A DNA stretch of 64,000 bases from Flavobacterium sp. GTDB taxonomy: Bacteria > Bacteroidota > Bacteroidia > Flavobacteriales > Flavobacteriaceae. Each line of letters opens with the position of its first letter. Position 1 is the stretch's first letter. The notes beneath the pieces are model-generated. The model had not been told where the DNA came from and made no database searches. It worked only from the letters and a program-made list of their open reading frames with translations. Below are positions 1 through 8,565 of this stretch, one piece after another. The position numbers and the translations under genes were made by a program. The DNA lies in contig NZ_SEBR01000004.1 in the NCBI RefSeq assembly GCF_004295795.1, forward strand, positions 62,001 through 126,000, read 5' to 3'.

Positions 1-715
1 CTTCGAGTCCGTGTATCGTATTTTTCTCGTGAAAGCCCGGAATTTTGGACGCCTTTTGGTAAATGTCGTCGAATCCGTCGAACACGAAAAAACTCACGTA
101 AAGTCCCAGCATCAAAAAAAAGCAGAGTTTCAAGGCCGATTCGAGCGCGACTACGGCCACGATTCCTTTTCGTTTCTCGGTCGCATCCACGTAACGCGTT
201 CCATAGAACATCGAAAACAGCGCCAAAACCAAGGCTACGTATGTCGAAGTGTCGAGGAAAATGTTCGGATTTGCGTTTTTTGGCGTCATCACGTAAAATG
301 TCTCCGAAATCGCCTTGAGCTGCAATCCTACATAAGGCAAAATCGCCAGGATCGAGATCAAGGTCACTGCGGCTCCGAGAAACCGGCTGTTGGAATAGCG
401 CAGGGAAATGAAATCGGCGATCGACGAAATCTTGTTCACTCTCGAAATCCGGATGATTTTGCGCAAAATGAACATCCAGGCCGGAAAAGCCACGACCGGC
501 CCGAGATAAGTCGGAATATAGTTCAAACCGCTTTTGGCCGCCGTTCCGATGCTTCCGTAATACGTCCATGCCGTGCAGTAAACCGCAAGAGAAAGCGTAT
601 AAACATAGGGGTTGTTCACCCATTTCGAATTCGCTTTCTTTTCGGCCCATTGCGCTGCGAGAAACAGCAAACCCAAATAAGCGACGAGAATCAGCAGCAG
701 TACAAAACTATTCAT
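1..715 (-). CDS. SSS-family membrane protein, N-terminal part (probable CbrA-like transporter/sensor kinase), runs off the window
   Basis: The reverse strand reads from an ATG at 713-715 off the left edge without a stop, giving about 238 residues. The translation begins MNSFVLLLILVAYLGLLFLA and continues through several hydrophobic helices with SSS (sodium:solute symporter) character, including a WTYYGSIGTAAKSGL segment in the second helix region. Known: in Flavobacteriia proteins with this N-terminus are usually about 900 residues, with a sensor histidine kinase after the transporter-like half. Inferred: a carboxylate-sensing transporter/kinase. The kinase half lies outside the window, so a plain symporter cannot be excluded. 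The start overlaps the upstream small membrane gene by 8 bases, so the two are co-translated. Confidence 0.7.
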   Translation of the reverse strand, partial: MNSFVLLLILVAYLGLLFLAAQWAEKKANSKWVNNPYVYTLSLAVYCTAWTYYGSIGTAAKSGLNYIPTYLGPVVAFPAWMFILRKIIRISRVNKISSIADFISLRYSNSRFLGAAVTLISILAILPYVGLQLKAISETFYVMTPKNANPNIFLDTSTYVALVLALFSMFYGTRYVDATEKRKGIVAVVALESALKLCFFLMLGLYVSFFVFDGFDDIYQKASKIPGFHEKNTIHGLE

Positions 716-902
716 CGAAACGTTTGAAAATCAACAATGAAGCGATGGCCGAAAAAAGCCAGATCGAGAAAAAATACACGTAAATCACAGGGAATCCGAA
801 AAATGCCCCGGAGGAATTGAAAAGCAACACCAACGGCAGGTTGAAAGCCAAAAGCAGCAGCAGACTTAGCAGTAATAGTTTTTGGATGTGGCGCTTCTTC
901 AT
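708..902 (-). CDS. Small two-helix membrane protein upstream of the SSS gene
   Basis: A 64-residue protein with a basic start (MKKRHIQK) and two hydrophobic stretches, about residues 8-28 and 36-58, separated by a short loop. It matches the size and layout of small membrane partners that often precede SSS transporters (as YhdT precedes PanF), but I do not recognise the family. Its last codons overlap the start of the SSS gene (708-715), which is strong evidence that it is real and translated with it. No catalytic motif is visible. Inferred: accessory subunit of the transporter/sensor. Confidence 0.6.
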   Translation of the reverse strand: MKKRHIQKLLLLSLLLLLAFNLPLVLLFNSSGAFFGFPVIYVYFFSIWLFSAIASLLIFKRFDE

Positions 903-1055
903 AATTGATAATTAATAATTATTAATTATTAATTAAAAGTGTAATATCGGATAAAACGATAGTGAACAATCGGCTTCGGAGCGATTGAGCTTTCGAACAC
1001 CAACTATTCACTATCAAGCAATTATTAATTACTAATTATTAATTATTAATTGAAA
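903..1055. repeat. AT-rich (ATTATTAATT) tracts around a nested stem-loop
   Basis: Two tracts of ATTATTAATT-like sequence (about 905-937 and 1019-1052) flank a long inverted repeat. Its outer arms are 958-966 and 1007-1015 (GATAGTGAA/TTCACTATC) and its inner arms 967-972 and 982-987 (CAATCG/CGATTG). The same AT-rich tract recurs at 2821-2856. No gene is seen. The structure could be a processing or attenuation site between two minus-strand genes, or a decayed mobile palindrome. Confidence 0.5.
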
Positions 1056-1271
1056 TCATTCCTTGTATTCGTCAGTCAGCGCATAGTAGCCGAAAGTGGC
1101 CAAACCAAAGCAGACGAGTGGCAACAAGATAAAGAAAATAATGATGCCGAAAACCAGGTCGTCCTGTTTTCCCGAAGACAGTTTGCCTCCGAAAATATCG
1201 ATGCAATAATAGGCTGTGGCCGCCGCGAGTAAGATCCAAACGATCCCGAATATTTTTTTGATTGCGTTCAT
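1056..1271 (-). CDS. Small membrane protein downstream of the MFS gene
   Basis: Start chosen at the ATG at 1269-1271 (MNAIKKIFGIVW), giving 71 residues. A longer reading to 1334 would overlap the MFS gene. Two hydrophobic helices, about residues 8-24 and 38-60, surround a short loop containing GGKLSSGKQDD; the C-terminus is charged (DEYKE). It begins 10 bases after the MFS stop, so it is almost certainly in the same transcript. The family resembles short uncharacterised flavobacterial membrane proteins next to MHS transporters. Function unknown; an accessory role in transport is inferred from position only. Confidence 0.6.
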   Translation of the reverse strand: MNAIKKIFGIVWILLAAATAYYCIDIFGGKLSSGKQDDLVFGIIIFFILLPLVCFGLATFGYYALTDEYKE

Positions 1272-1281
1272 GATTTGAATT

Positions 1282-2820
1282 TTAGTCGTGTGACGTATTG
1301 TTTTTTCTGTTGAGATAAATGAGCCCGATGACAAGCGAAACCGACGCGATCACGATCGGATACCACAAACCTTCGAGATAGAATTCAGGGTCGCCGTTGT
1401 CTTTGGCCGTTGTTACGAAATACGTGGAAACCGCGGGTAAAAGTCCGCCGAAAATCCCGTTTCCGATGTGGTAAGGAAGCGACATCGACGTGTATCTGAT
1501 CTTGACCGGGAACATTTCGACGAGGAAAGCCGCGATCGGTCCGTAAACCATCGTCACGAAAACGACCTGTATGAACACGAGAAATACAAGAAACCACTTG
1601 TCGCCACTCGGGATCGTCTTGGTAATCTTGGTGTCGACCTTGTCTTTTCCTTTGTCGTCGACAATTCTTTTTCCGCCTTCGAGATGGAATGTCTTGACTT
1701 CCTCGAAAGTCGTGCCGTCGGTATAAGCTTTCGTGGTCGTGTAGATCGAATCAGATTTCGTAGCGTCGATTTCCTTTACGGATGCAACCAGATTCGTGCT
1801 TCCGGCCACCTCGATTTTCTTGGTCGTATCGGTGGTTTCGTACATCGATTTGTAGATCGGACGGTACAGGACGACAGCCAGGAACATTCCGCCAAGGATG
1901 ATGACCTTGCGCCCGATCTTGTCCGAAAGCCATCCGAAAATCACGAAAAACGGCGTGGCGAGCAACAGCGAAATTCCCAACAGCGAATCCACTTGCGTCG
2001 AATCGATTCCCTGGACGGTTTTCATGAAATTCATCGCATAAAATTGGCCCGTGTACCAAACGACGCCTTGTCCCATCGTGGCTCCGAAAAGCGCCAGCAG
2101 CACGAATTTGAGGTTGTATTTGTTCCCGAAACTTTCCTTGAGCGGATTCGTCGATGTTTTTCCCTCGGCTTTTGCTTTGGCGAAAATCGGCGATTCGTGC
2201 ATGTTCTTGCGGATGATGTACGAGACGAAAACCATGAAGATCGAGATCCAGAACGGCACTCTCCAACCCCATTCGTCGAATTCCTCTTTTGACAGGATGG
2301 CTTTCGTGGCCAGGATGACGATAAGCGAAACGAAAAGTCCTACCGTCGCGGTGGTTTGTATCCAGGATGTCCAATAGCCTTTTTGGTTGGCCGGAGCGTG
2401 TTCGGCCACATAAGTCGCCGCGCCTCCGTATTCACCTCCTAGCGCCAAACCTTGCAGCAGGCGCAGCACGAGAACCAGCAATGGCGCCAGGAATCCGATG
2501 GTTTCGTAACCCGGGATACATCCGATAAGGAAAGTCGCCCCGCCCATGAGCAAAAGCGTGACCATGAAGGTGTATTTGCGTCCGATCAAATCGCCAAGAC
2601 GCCCGAAGAACAAAGCTCCGAAAGGCCTTACCACAAATCCTGCGGCAAAAGTCGCAAGCGTCGAGAGAAAAGCCGCCGTCGGGTTGTCCGAAGGGAAAAA
2701 TTTGGTCGAAATGACCACGGCAAGACTTCCGAAAATATAGAAATCGTACCATTCGATAAGCGTTCCCACCGATGAGGCGGTAATGACTTTCCAAATTCCT
2801 TTGGTTGAAGTAGCACTCAT
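1282..2820 (-). CDS. MFS transporter, metabolite:H+ symporter (MHS) family
   Basis: A 512-residue, 12-helix permease. The N-terminal part has the MHS pattern: GTLIEWYDFYIFGSLA in helix 1, GRLGDLIGRKYTF in the loop 2-3 and LRLLQGLALGGEYGGA in helix 4. A second GWLSDKIGRKV loop follows helix 8. A hydrophilic insertion of about 85 residues (roughly 330-415) interrupts the C-terminal half. Known: MHS proteins import organic acids such as 2-oxoglutarate, citrate, shikimate or proline/betaine with protons. Start taken as ATG at 2818-2820; a TTG two codons upstream is less likely. It lies between the channel gene and a small membrane protein, consistent with an uptake operon. Substrate not determinable; a carboxylate is inferred. 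Confidence 0.85.
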   Translation of the reverse strand: MSATSTKGIWKVITASSVGTLIEWYDFYIFGSLAVVISTKFFPSDNPTAAFLSTLATFAAGFVVRPFGALFFGRLGDLIGRKYTFMVTLLLMGGATFLIGCIPGYETIGFLAPLLVLVLRLLQGLALGGEYGGAATYVAEHAPANQKGYWTSWIQTTATVGLFVSLIVILATKAILSKEEFDEWGWRVPFWISIFMVFVSYIIRKNMHESPIFAKAKAEGKTSTNPLKESFGNKYNLKFVLLALFGATMGQGVVWYTGQFYAMNFMKTVQGIDSTQVDSLLGISLLLATPFFVIFGWLSDKIGRKVIILGGMFLAVVLYRPIYKSMYETTDTTKKIEVAGSTNLVASVKEIDATKSDSIYTTTKAYTDGTTFEEVKTFHLEGGKRIVDDKGKDKVDTKITKTIPSGDKWFLVFLVFIQVVFVTMVYGPIAAFLVEMFPVKIRYTSMSLPYHIGNGIFGGLLPAVSTYFVTTAKDNGDPEFYLEGLWYPIVIASVSLVIGLIYLNRKNNTSHD

Positions 2821-2856
2821 ATTCAATTATTAATTGTTAATTATTAATTATTAATT
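2821..2856. repeat. AT-rich ATTATTAATT tract between channel and MFS genes
   Basis: The short gap between the two minus-strand genes consists almost entirely of repeated ATTAATT units, the same kind as at 905-937 and 1019-1052. It would carry the promoter or be a transcribed spacer of the MFS gene. Confidence 0.4.
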
Positions 2857-2871
2857 CGATTGGGAAAGGTA

Positions 2872-4245
2872 TTAAAGATATATCTGCAATTGTACAACAA
2901 AATCGCCTTTCAACTGACTGTCGTTCAAAGAACTGTAAACCGGGCGCGCCGAATACTGGGTCGTGATCTTGGCGTGGTGGCCGTCTATGAAAAAGTTCGC
3001 GCCCACGTCATATTGGTTGCTGGCTTTCTCAAGCGCTTCGAAATTTTTGTGCGTGTAGGCCGCAAACGGTTGGATTCTCACTTTCGGTTTTTCATTTTTG
3101 TTTGGAAGCAGGAATCCCGCCTGGGCGTAAAGGATGTTTCCGGTTCCGATCATCGGTTGCAGATTTCCCGGACCGGTGATGTTCGTTCCCGTAAATGTCG
3201 GATCGAGCGAACCCACGTTCATGATCCCGATGTTTCTCAGATAATTCGGCCCAAAGTCGTAGCTGAAAAATCCGCCGTAAGCCGTGATTGCCATCTTGTT
3301 CTCCTTTTTTCCGACAGGCAGATCGAGAAAAACATCTCCGGCAAACAACTTGATGTCGTGTTTGCGCAAGTCGCTGTTCACCGATGTTCTTGTTCCGTCC
3401 GGCGCTGTGTAAAATCCCGCTCCGAGGTTGAAGACTTTTTTGGTTCCCAGATACGATCCCACTTTGTAAGGAAGTAAATTCGATTCGATATCGAAAAACT
3501 GCCATTCTAGATAGCCGGCTTTGGACCATTTCGTGTTTCCGTTGTTGTCGACGGCGACCGCCGCGCCTTCCGAAGTTACGTTTGTCGGGGCGAGATTCGT
3601 GGCATAAGGCTTATTGTAGCTCAAACGGTATTCGAGACGCCCGAATTTCCCTTTCGCGAAAAGTCCCATCTGACGCGCAAATTGGTCGGAATTGTCGATT
3701 AACGGCCAAGAGAAAATAGGCGAATCGATTGTCAGGAAGTTGAGTGTGGATGCCATCGTCATACGCGACAAACCCATGTAGTAGTGCAATCCGCCTCCGA
3801 GCGTAAGGCTGAAATCCTTGGCTTCGCCGGGCAAGATCACCGCATATTCGTTCCAGGCGTCGTGAAAGAAAAGACCCGGTTTCTTGCCTTGTCCGTAGCC
3901 GCCGGTTCCGGTTGTTCCGGCCGCGCCGCCGTTGGTAAAAGTCTGGTTGTTTATCCCGATGTGCGTCAGGATCATGTAGCGTTTCGACAATTGGGCGTGA
4001 AGCAAAAGCCTGAGCCGTCGGTTTCCGATGTCTTCGCTCGTCGAAGCGCCTTCGCCGTTGATGTTCGTTCCGGGATTCATTTCGGTCGACCTGAGCCAGA
4101 CTTGGTTCCAGGCAAGCACGCGAAGATATTTTGACCCGTCTTCGTTCAGGTTGAACTTAAGTCCGCTTCCGTAATCTGGCGAACCTTGCGAATAGGCCGT
4201 CAGTCCAAGCGAAAACAGCAGCAATGTGGCAATGCGTTTTTTCAT
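2872..4245 (-). CDS. Outer-membrane porin-like protein
   Basis: A 457-residue exported protein. Signal peptide about residues 1-20 (MKKRIATLLLFSLGLTAYSQ). The mature part starts with DYGSGLKFNLNEDGSKYLRV and is rich in alternating aromatic/polar strands, and the last residue group (VVQLQIYL) fits a beta-barrel end strand. A Gly-rich loop (GGAAGTTGTGGYGQG) lies near residue 112. Known: such proteins accompany MHS/SSS transporters in flavobacteria as outer-membrane diffusion channels. It is first in the minus-strand block and lies 51 bases before the MFS gene. Inferred: outer-membrane entry route for the MFS substrate; specificity unknown. Confidence 0.65.
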   Translation of the reverse strand: MKKRIATLLLFSLGLTAYSQGSPDYGSGLKFNLNEDGSKYLRVLAWNQVWLRSTEMNPGTNINGEGASTSEDIGNRRLRLLLHAQLSKRYMILTHIGINNQTFTNGGAAGTTGTGGYGQGKKPGLFFHDAWNEYAVILPGEAKDFSLTLGGGLHYYMGLSRMTMASTLNFLTIDSPIFSWPLIDNSDQFARQMGLFAKGKFGRLEYRLSYNKPYATNLAPTNVTSEGAAVAVDNNGNTKWSKAGYLEWQFFDIESNLLPYKVGSYLGTKKVFNLGAGFYTAPDGTRTSVNSDLRKHDIKLFAGDVFLDLPVGKKENKMAITAYGGFFSYDFGPNYLRNIGIMNVGSLDPTFTGTNITGPGNLQPMIGTGNILYAQAGFLLPNKNEKPKVRIQPFAAYTHKNFEALEKASNQYDVGANFFIDGHHAKITTQYSARPVYSSLNDSQLKGDFVVQLQIYL

Positions 4246-4351
4246 AAGAACAGAATTTTTAGATGGTTTGGTTGGATGATCTTACCGCCAAATTCTGTTT
4301 TTGTGCTTCAGAAAAAAATTGTGCTATATCTTTTTGTAAACCTTATATAGT

Positions 4352-4771
4352 TCAGTCCTTGAACCGCTCCCATTTTATGAGCATGAACTTGTCGCCAAGT
4401 TCCGTGATGATCATGCCTGCGCCCGAAAGATGCGATTTGTCCTTGAGGAATTCGATGAGTTCGGAATGGTTGTAGATCTTGTAAGTAGGATGATAATCGG
4501 AATGCGATGGCTTCTTGACCTTGAATTCTTTGACCCAATTGCTTACCGTCACGTGAGAAACACCGATAATCCTTTCTATCTCGCGGTAACTGATGCCTTC
4601 GAGATACAATTGCAAAGCTTTGGTGACGTAGTAGTTGTCGATCTTTTTCCCAAGCTTGTTCACGGTGAAATAATACTTGCACTTTTTGCACAAATACCGC
4701 TGTCTGTCGTTGATCACACCGCTTTTTACGACTTGCTCGTTCTGGCATTTGGGGCAGGCGAAAGCGTCCAT
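4352..4771 (-). CDS. InsA-like zinc-ribbon/helix-turn-helix protein, probable regulator
   Basis: A 139-residue protein starting at the ATG at 4769-4771 (MDAFACPKCQ); longer readings upstream look non-coding. The N-terminus is an IS1 InsA-type zinc ribbon (C6, C9, C28, C31; GVINDRQRYLCKKC), followed by an HTH (about residues 48-80, ISYREIERIIGVSHVTVSNW) and a C-terminal region of about 55 residues not typical of InsA. There is no InsB partner, no terminal inverted repeat and no target duplication, so it is not an active IS1. It sits between the minus-strand uptake block and the plus-strand catabolic cluster. Inferred: a domesticated DNA-binding protein regulating one or both. Confidence 0.7.
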   Translation of the reverse strand: MDAFACPKCQNEQVVKSGVINDRQRYLCKKCKYYFTVNKLGKKIDNYYVTKALQLYLEGISYREIERIIGVSHVTVSNWVKEFKVKKPSHSDYHPTYKIYNHSELIEFLKDKSHLSGAGMIITELGDKFMLIKWERFKD

Positions 4772-4989
4772 ATATATAAATTTTGCATAAATATAGCAAA
4801 TTAGCAAAAATGAAAAAATCGATTGTGTAAAAAAGTTGCTGTTATTTAACCGGATATAAAATTTTACGTCAGATTTTTTGCCGTTTGGATAAAATTTATA
4901 ACAAAGTAACGGACGATAGGCGTCCGAAATTCCTCCGCCAAATATACATCGCAAGCCAAAAATCCTTTAATTTGTGAAAACGACACACC
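4772..4989. promoter_or_regulatory. Divergent intergenic region between the InsA-like gene and the catabolic cluster
   Basis: About 218 bases, AT-rich at the InsA-like side, with no gene. It must hold the promoters of both divergent units. TAATTTG-like strings occur facing each way (near 4795-4803 on the minus side and 4969-4975 on the plus side), but neither is a full TAnnTTTG with a well-spaced TTG, so exact promoters are not assigned. Confidence 0.4.
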
Positions 4990-5595
4990 ATGCAATTTGA
5001 CCCGGAGACGCTCGAGCATTCGGCCGTTTACAAACTATTGACCGGAGCCGTGATCCCGCGCCCGATCGGATGGATTTCCACCACAAGCCCAGAAGGAATA
5101 AACAACCTCGCCCCTTTCTCGTTTTTCAATGTCGTCGGCGAAGATCCGCCTCATATCATGTTTTCTACCGGAAGAACTGGCGATCGCAACAAAGACACTT
5201 TGAACAACGTTTTGGCGACGAAACAGTTCGTGGTCAATATGGTAACCGAGGCGACCGTCGAGAAAATGAACCTCACGGCGTCTTTGGTGCCGCACGACAT
5301 AGACGAATTCGACCTCGCCGGACTGACGGCACTTCCTTCGGCTTTGGTCAAACCGCCAAGAGTCGGCGAAAGCCCGATTCATTTCGAATGCGAACTCGCG
5401 CATCATTTCGAACTTGAAAACCACAAATATGGAGGCGCGGTAATGGTCGTCGGCCGTGTCGTGATGATGCATTTCGACGACGACGTCCTGTTGGACAATT
5501 ATAAAGTCAATTTGGAAACTTACCAGCCAATAGCAAGACTTGCGGGCGCGAACTATGCCAAACTTGGCGAAATCTTTACCGTAAAACGACCATGA
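4990..5595 (+). CDS. Flavin reductase-like (FMN-binding split-barrel) protein
   Basis: A 201-residue protein of the flavin-reductase-like family. The N-terminal VIPRPIGWISTTSPEG and NLAPFSFFNVVGEDPPHIMF motifs are typical of the FMN-binding split barrel, as is KDTLNNVLATKQFVVNMVTE. Known: such proteins supply reduced flavin to two-component oxygenases or act as small flavin oxidoreductases, and they recur in aryl-CoA catabolic clusters. The stop overlaps the next start (ATGA at 5592-5595), so it is translationally coupled to the monooxygenase gene. Inferred: an electron-supply or ancillary redox step for the 5592-7898 enzyme, although that enzyme should use NAD(P)H itself. Confidence 0.8.
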   Translation: MQFDPETLEHSAVYKLLTGAVIPRPIGWISTTSPEGINNLAPFSFFNVVGEDPPHIMFSTGRTGDRNKDTLNNVLATKQFVVNMVTEATVEKMNLTASLVPHDIDEFDLAGLTALPSALVKPPRVGESPIHFECELAHHFELENHKYGGAVMVVGRVVMMHFDDDVLLDNYKVNLETYQPIARLAGANYAKLGEIFTVKRP

Positions 5596-7898
5596 AAATT
5601 TCCGTAATCGGCGGCGGCCCGGGCGGCCTGTATTTCTCGATCCTTTTAAAGAAGGCGCTTCCAGAGACGCAAATCGACATTTACGAACGCAATAAGGCGG
5701 ACGATGCTTTCGGCTTCGGAGTCGTTTTTTCAGACGAAACGCTGAGCGAATTCCTTTCGCGCGATCCAAAATCATACGACCTGATACGAAACAGTTTCGC
5801 GTACTGGGACGAACTCGACGTGGCCAGAGACGGGGAAATCGCGAGAATCACGGGAAACGGATTTTGCGGCTGTTCGCGAAAAACCTTGCTCCAACTTTTG
5901 CAGCAAAGATGTCGTGAAGAAGGCGTGAACTTGCATTTCGAGGCCAATGTATCCGATTTGTCGCAATTTTCAGATTCGGATTATATCGTCGCCTCAGACG
6001 GAATCAACAGCCAAATCCGCGAGAAATTCGCTTCGGAATTCGGAACCAAGATCAAGTTACAGCGCAACAAATTCGTGTGGCTCGGCTCGACCAAACCGCT
6101 CGACGCATTCACGTATTTTTTCCGCACGACGACTTTCGGCACATTCGTCGCCCACACTTACCAATACGAACAGGGAAAAAGCACCTGGATTTTCGAGTGC
6201 ACGCCCGAAACGTGGGAAAAAGCAGGTTTTGCGACCGAAAACGAATCGGACACGATTTCCAGATTGACTGAAATTTTCGCTGAAGAACTAGACGGCCACG
6301 AGCTGATCTCGAACCGTTCGCACTGGCGCCAATTCCCGACGATCTCCAACGAGAAATGGCATCACGACAACATCGTTTTGTTAGGTGACGCGAAAGCGAC
6401 CGCGCACTATTCCATCGGTTCGGGTACGAAACTCGCCATGGAATGCGCCATCGGTCTGGCCGATTCCATCATCAAATTCAGGTCTGACAAACCAAAAGCG
6501 TTCGAGCATTACGAACTTTTGAGGAGAAACCGAGTCGGGCAAATCCAGCACGCGGCCGGCGTTTCCCTCGATTGGTTCGAAAATATGGACCGACACGTGC
6601 AGCACGATTTTTACCAGTTCGCTTTCGGTGTGATGACGCGCGCCAAAAAAGTGACTTTCGAGAATCTGCAATTGCGCGATCCGTCGTTTACGCAAAAGGT
6701 TTTGACCGAATTCAATTGTGCGATCGGCAATTTCAAGGTCAACGTTCCCGCGGCTTTCACGAGGTTCGATTTGCGTGGGATGCGACTCAGGAATCGAATC
6801 GTGATGGCGGCAATGAGTCAATATTCAGCAGAAAACGGCCTGGTTTCCGATTGGCATCTGGTACATTACGGTGCTCGCGCTACCGGAGGCGTCGGATTGA
6901 TAATCGCTGAAATTACAGCTGTTTCGGAAGAAGGTAGAATCACTTTAGGTGACGCCGGAATTTACAATGAAGAACAGACAGTTGCGTGGAAAAAAGTGGT
7001 TGACTTCGTGCATCGGAATTCCAAATCGAAAATAGGAATACAACTCGGTCACGGCGGACGGAAAGGTTCTTGCCAGTTGCCGCAAAACGGACAATACACT
7101 TTGCCGCTCGAGAAAAACGGTTGGGAAATCATCTCGGCCTCGCCTATTCCGTTCAGCGATAAAATGCCGACGCCAAGAGAAATGACGCTTTCGGACATGC
7201 ACAAAGTCACGGCAGAATTCGTCAATGCCACCATAAACGCAGACGCCGCAGGTTTTGACATGATAGAATTCCAGGCACACCACGGATTTTTGATCGCTTC
7301 GTTTTTGTCGCCTCTGACCAATATCCGAGAGGACGAATTTGGCGGAAGCATTGAAAACAGGCTGCGTTTCCCGATTCAGGTTTTTACGGCCATGCGCGAG
7401 GTTTTCAACCAAGACAAACCGATGTCTGTGCGCATAACGGCAAGCGATTGGGCTGAAAATGGCATTACGGACGATGAAGTTTTGGCAATCGCTCGGGCTT
7501 TCAAGGCCGCCGGCGCAGACATCATCGACGTTTCATCGGGAAATACCGTTCCGCACCAAAAACCCGAAGTTGGCAGAATGTGGATGACGCCTTTTTCGGA
7601 TGCGATCCGCAACAGCGTTCACATCCCGACGATTACTGTCGGACAAGTCCAGGATGTCGACCAGATAAATACGATTTTGCTGAACGGACGCGCCGATTTG
7701 GTAGCGCTCGGAAAACCGCTTTTGCTCGATCCGAATTTTGTTCGCAACGCACAGGCTTACGAGCAATTCCAACCAGACGATATCCCGAACCAATACATTC
7801 AGGCCGCGAGTTCGCTTTTCAGTTTTAAAAAATCCGAGCGGCGCGAAAAAGAAGGCATGAAAAAGGCTTTGAAACCCGATTCGCACAAACGCAAATAA
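5592..7898 (+). CDS. Fused aryl-CoA 5-monooxygenase / old yellow enzyme (2-aminobenzoyl-CoA or salicyl-CoA type)
   Basis: A 768-residue two-domain flavoenzyme. Residues 1 to about 365 are a FAD monooxygenase of the p-hydroxybenzoate-hydroxylase fold: a GGGPGG dinucleotide motif at 7-12, a SDGINSQIR segment near 136-144 and a GD motif (LLGDAKATAHY) near 265. From about residue 385 an FMN old-yellow-enzyme barrel follows (LRGMRLRNRIVMAAMSQYS, HGGRKGS near 487, and an FGGSIENRLRF segment). Known: this fusion is 2-aminobenzoyl-CoA monooxygenase/reductase of Azoarcus; related fusions are named salicylyl-CoA 5-hydroxylase/oxidoreductase. Both hydroxylate C5 of an aryl-CoA. The neighbouring aryl-CoA ligase and gentisate genes favour C5 hydroxylation leading to ring cleavage. 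Which substrate, and whether the OYE half acts, cannot be told here. Confidence 0.85.
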   Translation: MKISVIGGGPGGLYFSILLKKALPETQIDIYERNKADDAFGFGVVFSDETLSEFLSRDPKSYDLIRNSFAYWDELDVARDGEIARITGNGFCGCSRKTLLQLLQQRCREEGVNLHFEANVSDLSQFSDSDYIVASDGINSQIREKFASEFGTKIKLQRNKFVWLGSTKPLDAFTYFFRTTTFGTFVAHTYQYEQGKSTWIFECTPETWEKAGFATENESDTISRLTEIFAEELDGHELISNRSHWRQFPTISNEKWHHDNIVLLGDAKATAHYSIGSGTKLAMECAIGLADSIIKFRSDKPKAFEHYELLRRNRVGQIQHAAGVSLDWFENMDRHVQHDFYQFAFGVMTRAKKVTFENLQLRDPSFTQKVLTEFNCAIGNFKVNVPAAFTRFDLRGMRLRNRIVMAAMSQYSAENGLVSDWHLVHYGARATGGVGLIIAEITAVSEEGRITLGDAGIYNEEQTVAWKKVVDFVHRNSKSKIGIQLGHGGRKGSCQLPQNGQYTLPLEKNGWEIISASPIPFSDKMPTPREMTLSDMHKVTAEFVNATINADAAGFDMIEFQAHHGFLIASFLSPLTNIREDEFGGSIENRLRFPIQVFTAMREVFNQDKPMSVRITASDWAENGITDDEVLAIARAFKAAGADIIDVSSGNTVPHQKPEVGRMWMTPFSDAIRNSVHIPTITVGQVQDVDQINTILLNGRADLVALGKPLLLDPNFVRNAQAYEQFQPDDIPNQYIQAASSLFSFKKSERREKEGMKKALKPDSHKRK

Positions 7899-7946
7899 GT
7901 TCAGGCCGCGAATTGATTTGTAACCTTTGGTTTTCGAGATTTTTTT

Positions 7947-8475
7947 AACCGCGAATTCACGAATTTCATCTGACAACCGCACATAAATTCGCGAATTAGC
8001 GGTTAAAATAAAAAGGTAATGCGTTTTGATTCGTGAATTGCTTGCGTCAGTTCGCGTTGCTCGGGTCGTAACTGAAAAGAAATTTCAATCGATTTAGAGA
8101 CGCCAAAGCACAAGAGCAAATGCGGAAGTCTGAAGTTCAAAATCGATCAACCGCGAATTCGCGAATTTCATCTGACAACCGCACATAAATTCGCGAATTC
8201 GCGGTTAAAATAAAAAGGTAATGCGTCTTGATTCGTGAATTGCTTGCGTCAGTTCGCGTTGCTCGGGTCGTAACTGAAAATAAATTTCAATCGATTTAGA
8301 GACACCAACGCACAAGAGCAAATGCGGAAGTCTGAGGTTCAAAATTGATCAACCGCGAATTCGCGAATTTCATCTGACAACCGCATCTAAATTCGCGAAT
8401 TCGCGGTTAAAATAAAAAGGTAATGCGTCTTGATTCGTGAATTGCTTGCGTCAGTTCGCGTTGCTCGGGTCGTGG
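7947..8475. repeat. Tandem 202-bp repeat (about 2.6 units), each with a long perfect or near-perfect hairpin
   Basis: Units start at 7947, 8149 and 8351, exactly 202 bases apart, and are nearly identical; the third stops after about 125 bases. Each begins with a palindrome: in unit 2, 20-base arms at 8149-8168 and 8187-8206 are perfectly complementary around an 18-base loop. Unit 3 is also perfect (8351-8370 and 8389-8408) and unit 1 has two mismatches. No credible gene is present between 7899 and 8565. The array separates the monooxygenase and ligase genes and would fold strongly if transcribed. Confidence 0.9.
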
Positions 8476-8565
8476 CTCAAAAAACAAATATCAAAAATGT
8501 GGATAGCGGCGAAAATCAACAAAATCCGCGTTCCAAAAAACTGAAAATCCGAAAATAAAAAAGAG

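Noticed and set aside
4352-4771. InsA-like gene considered as part of an active IS1 element
   Set aside because: No InsB frame follows, no terminal inverted repeats or target-site duplication are visible, and the protein has an extra C-terminal region.
5592-7898. Naming the fusion enzyme definitively as 2-aminobenzoyl-CoA or salicylyl-CoA hydroxylase
   Set aside because: Sequence alone does not separate the two substrates, and the neighbouring genes fit either, so only the general class is claimed.
7947-8475. The 202-bp array considered as a CRISPR array
   Set aside because: Units are too long and nearly identical throughout; there is no alternation of short repeats with variable spacers, and no cas gene is in the window.
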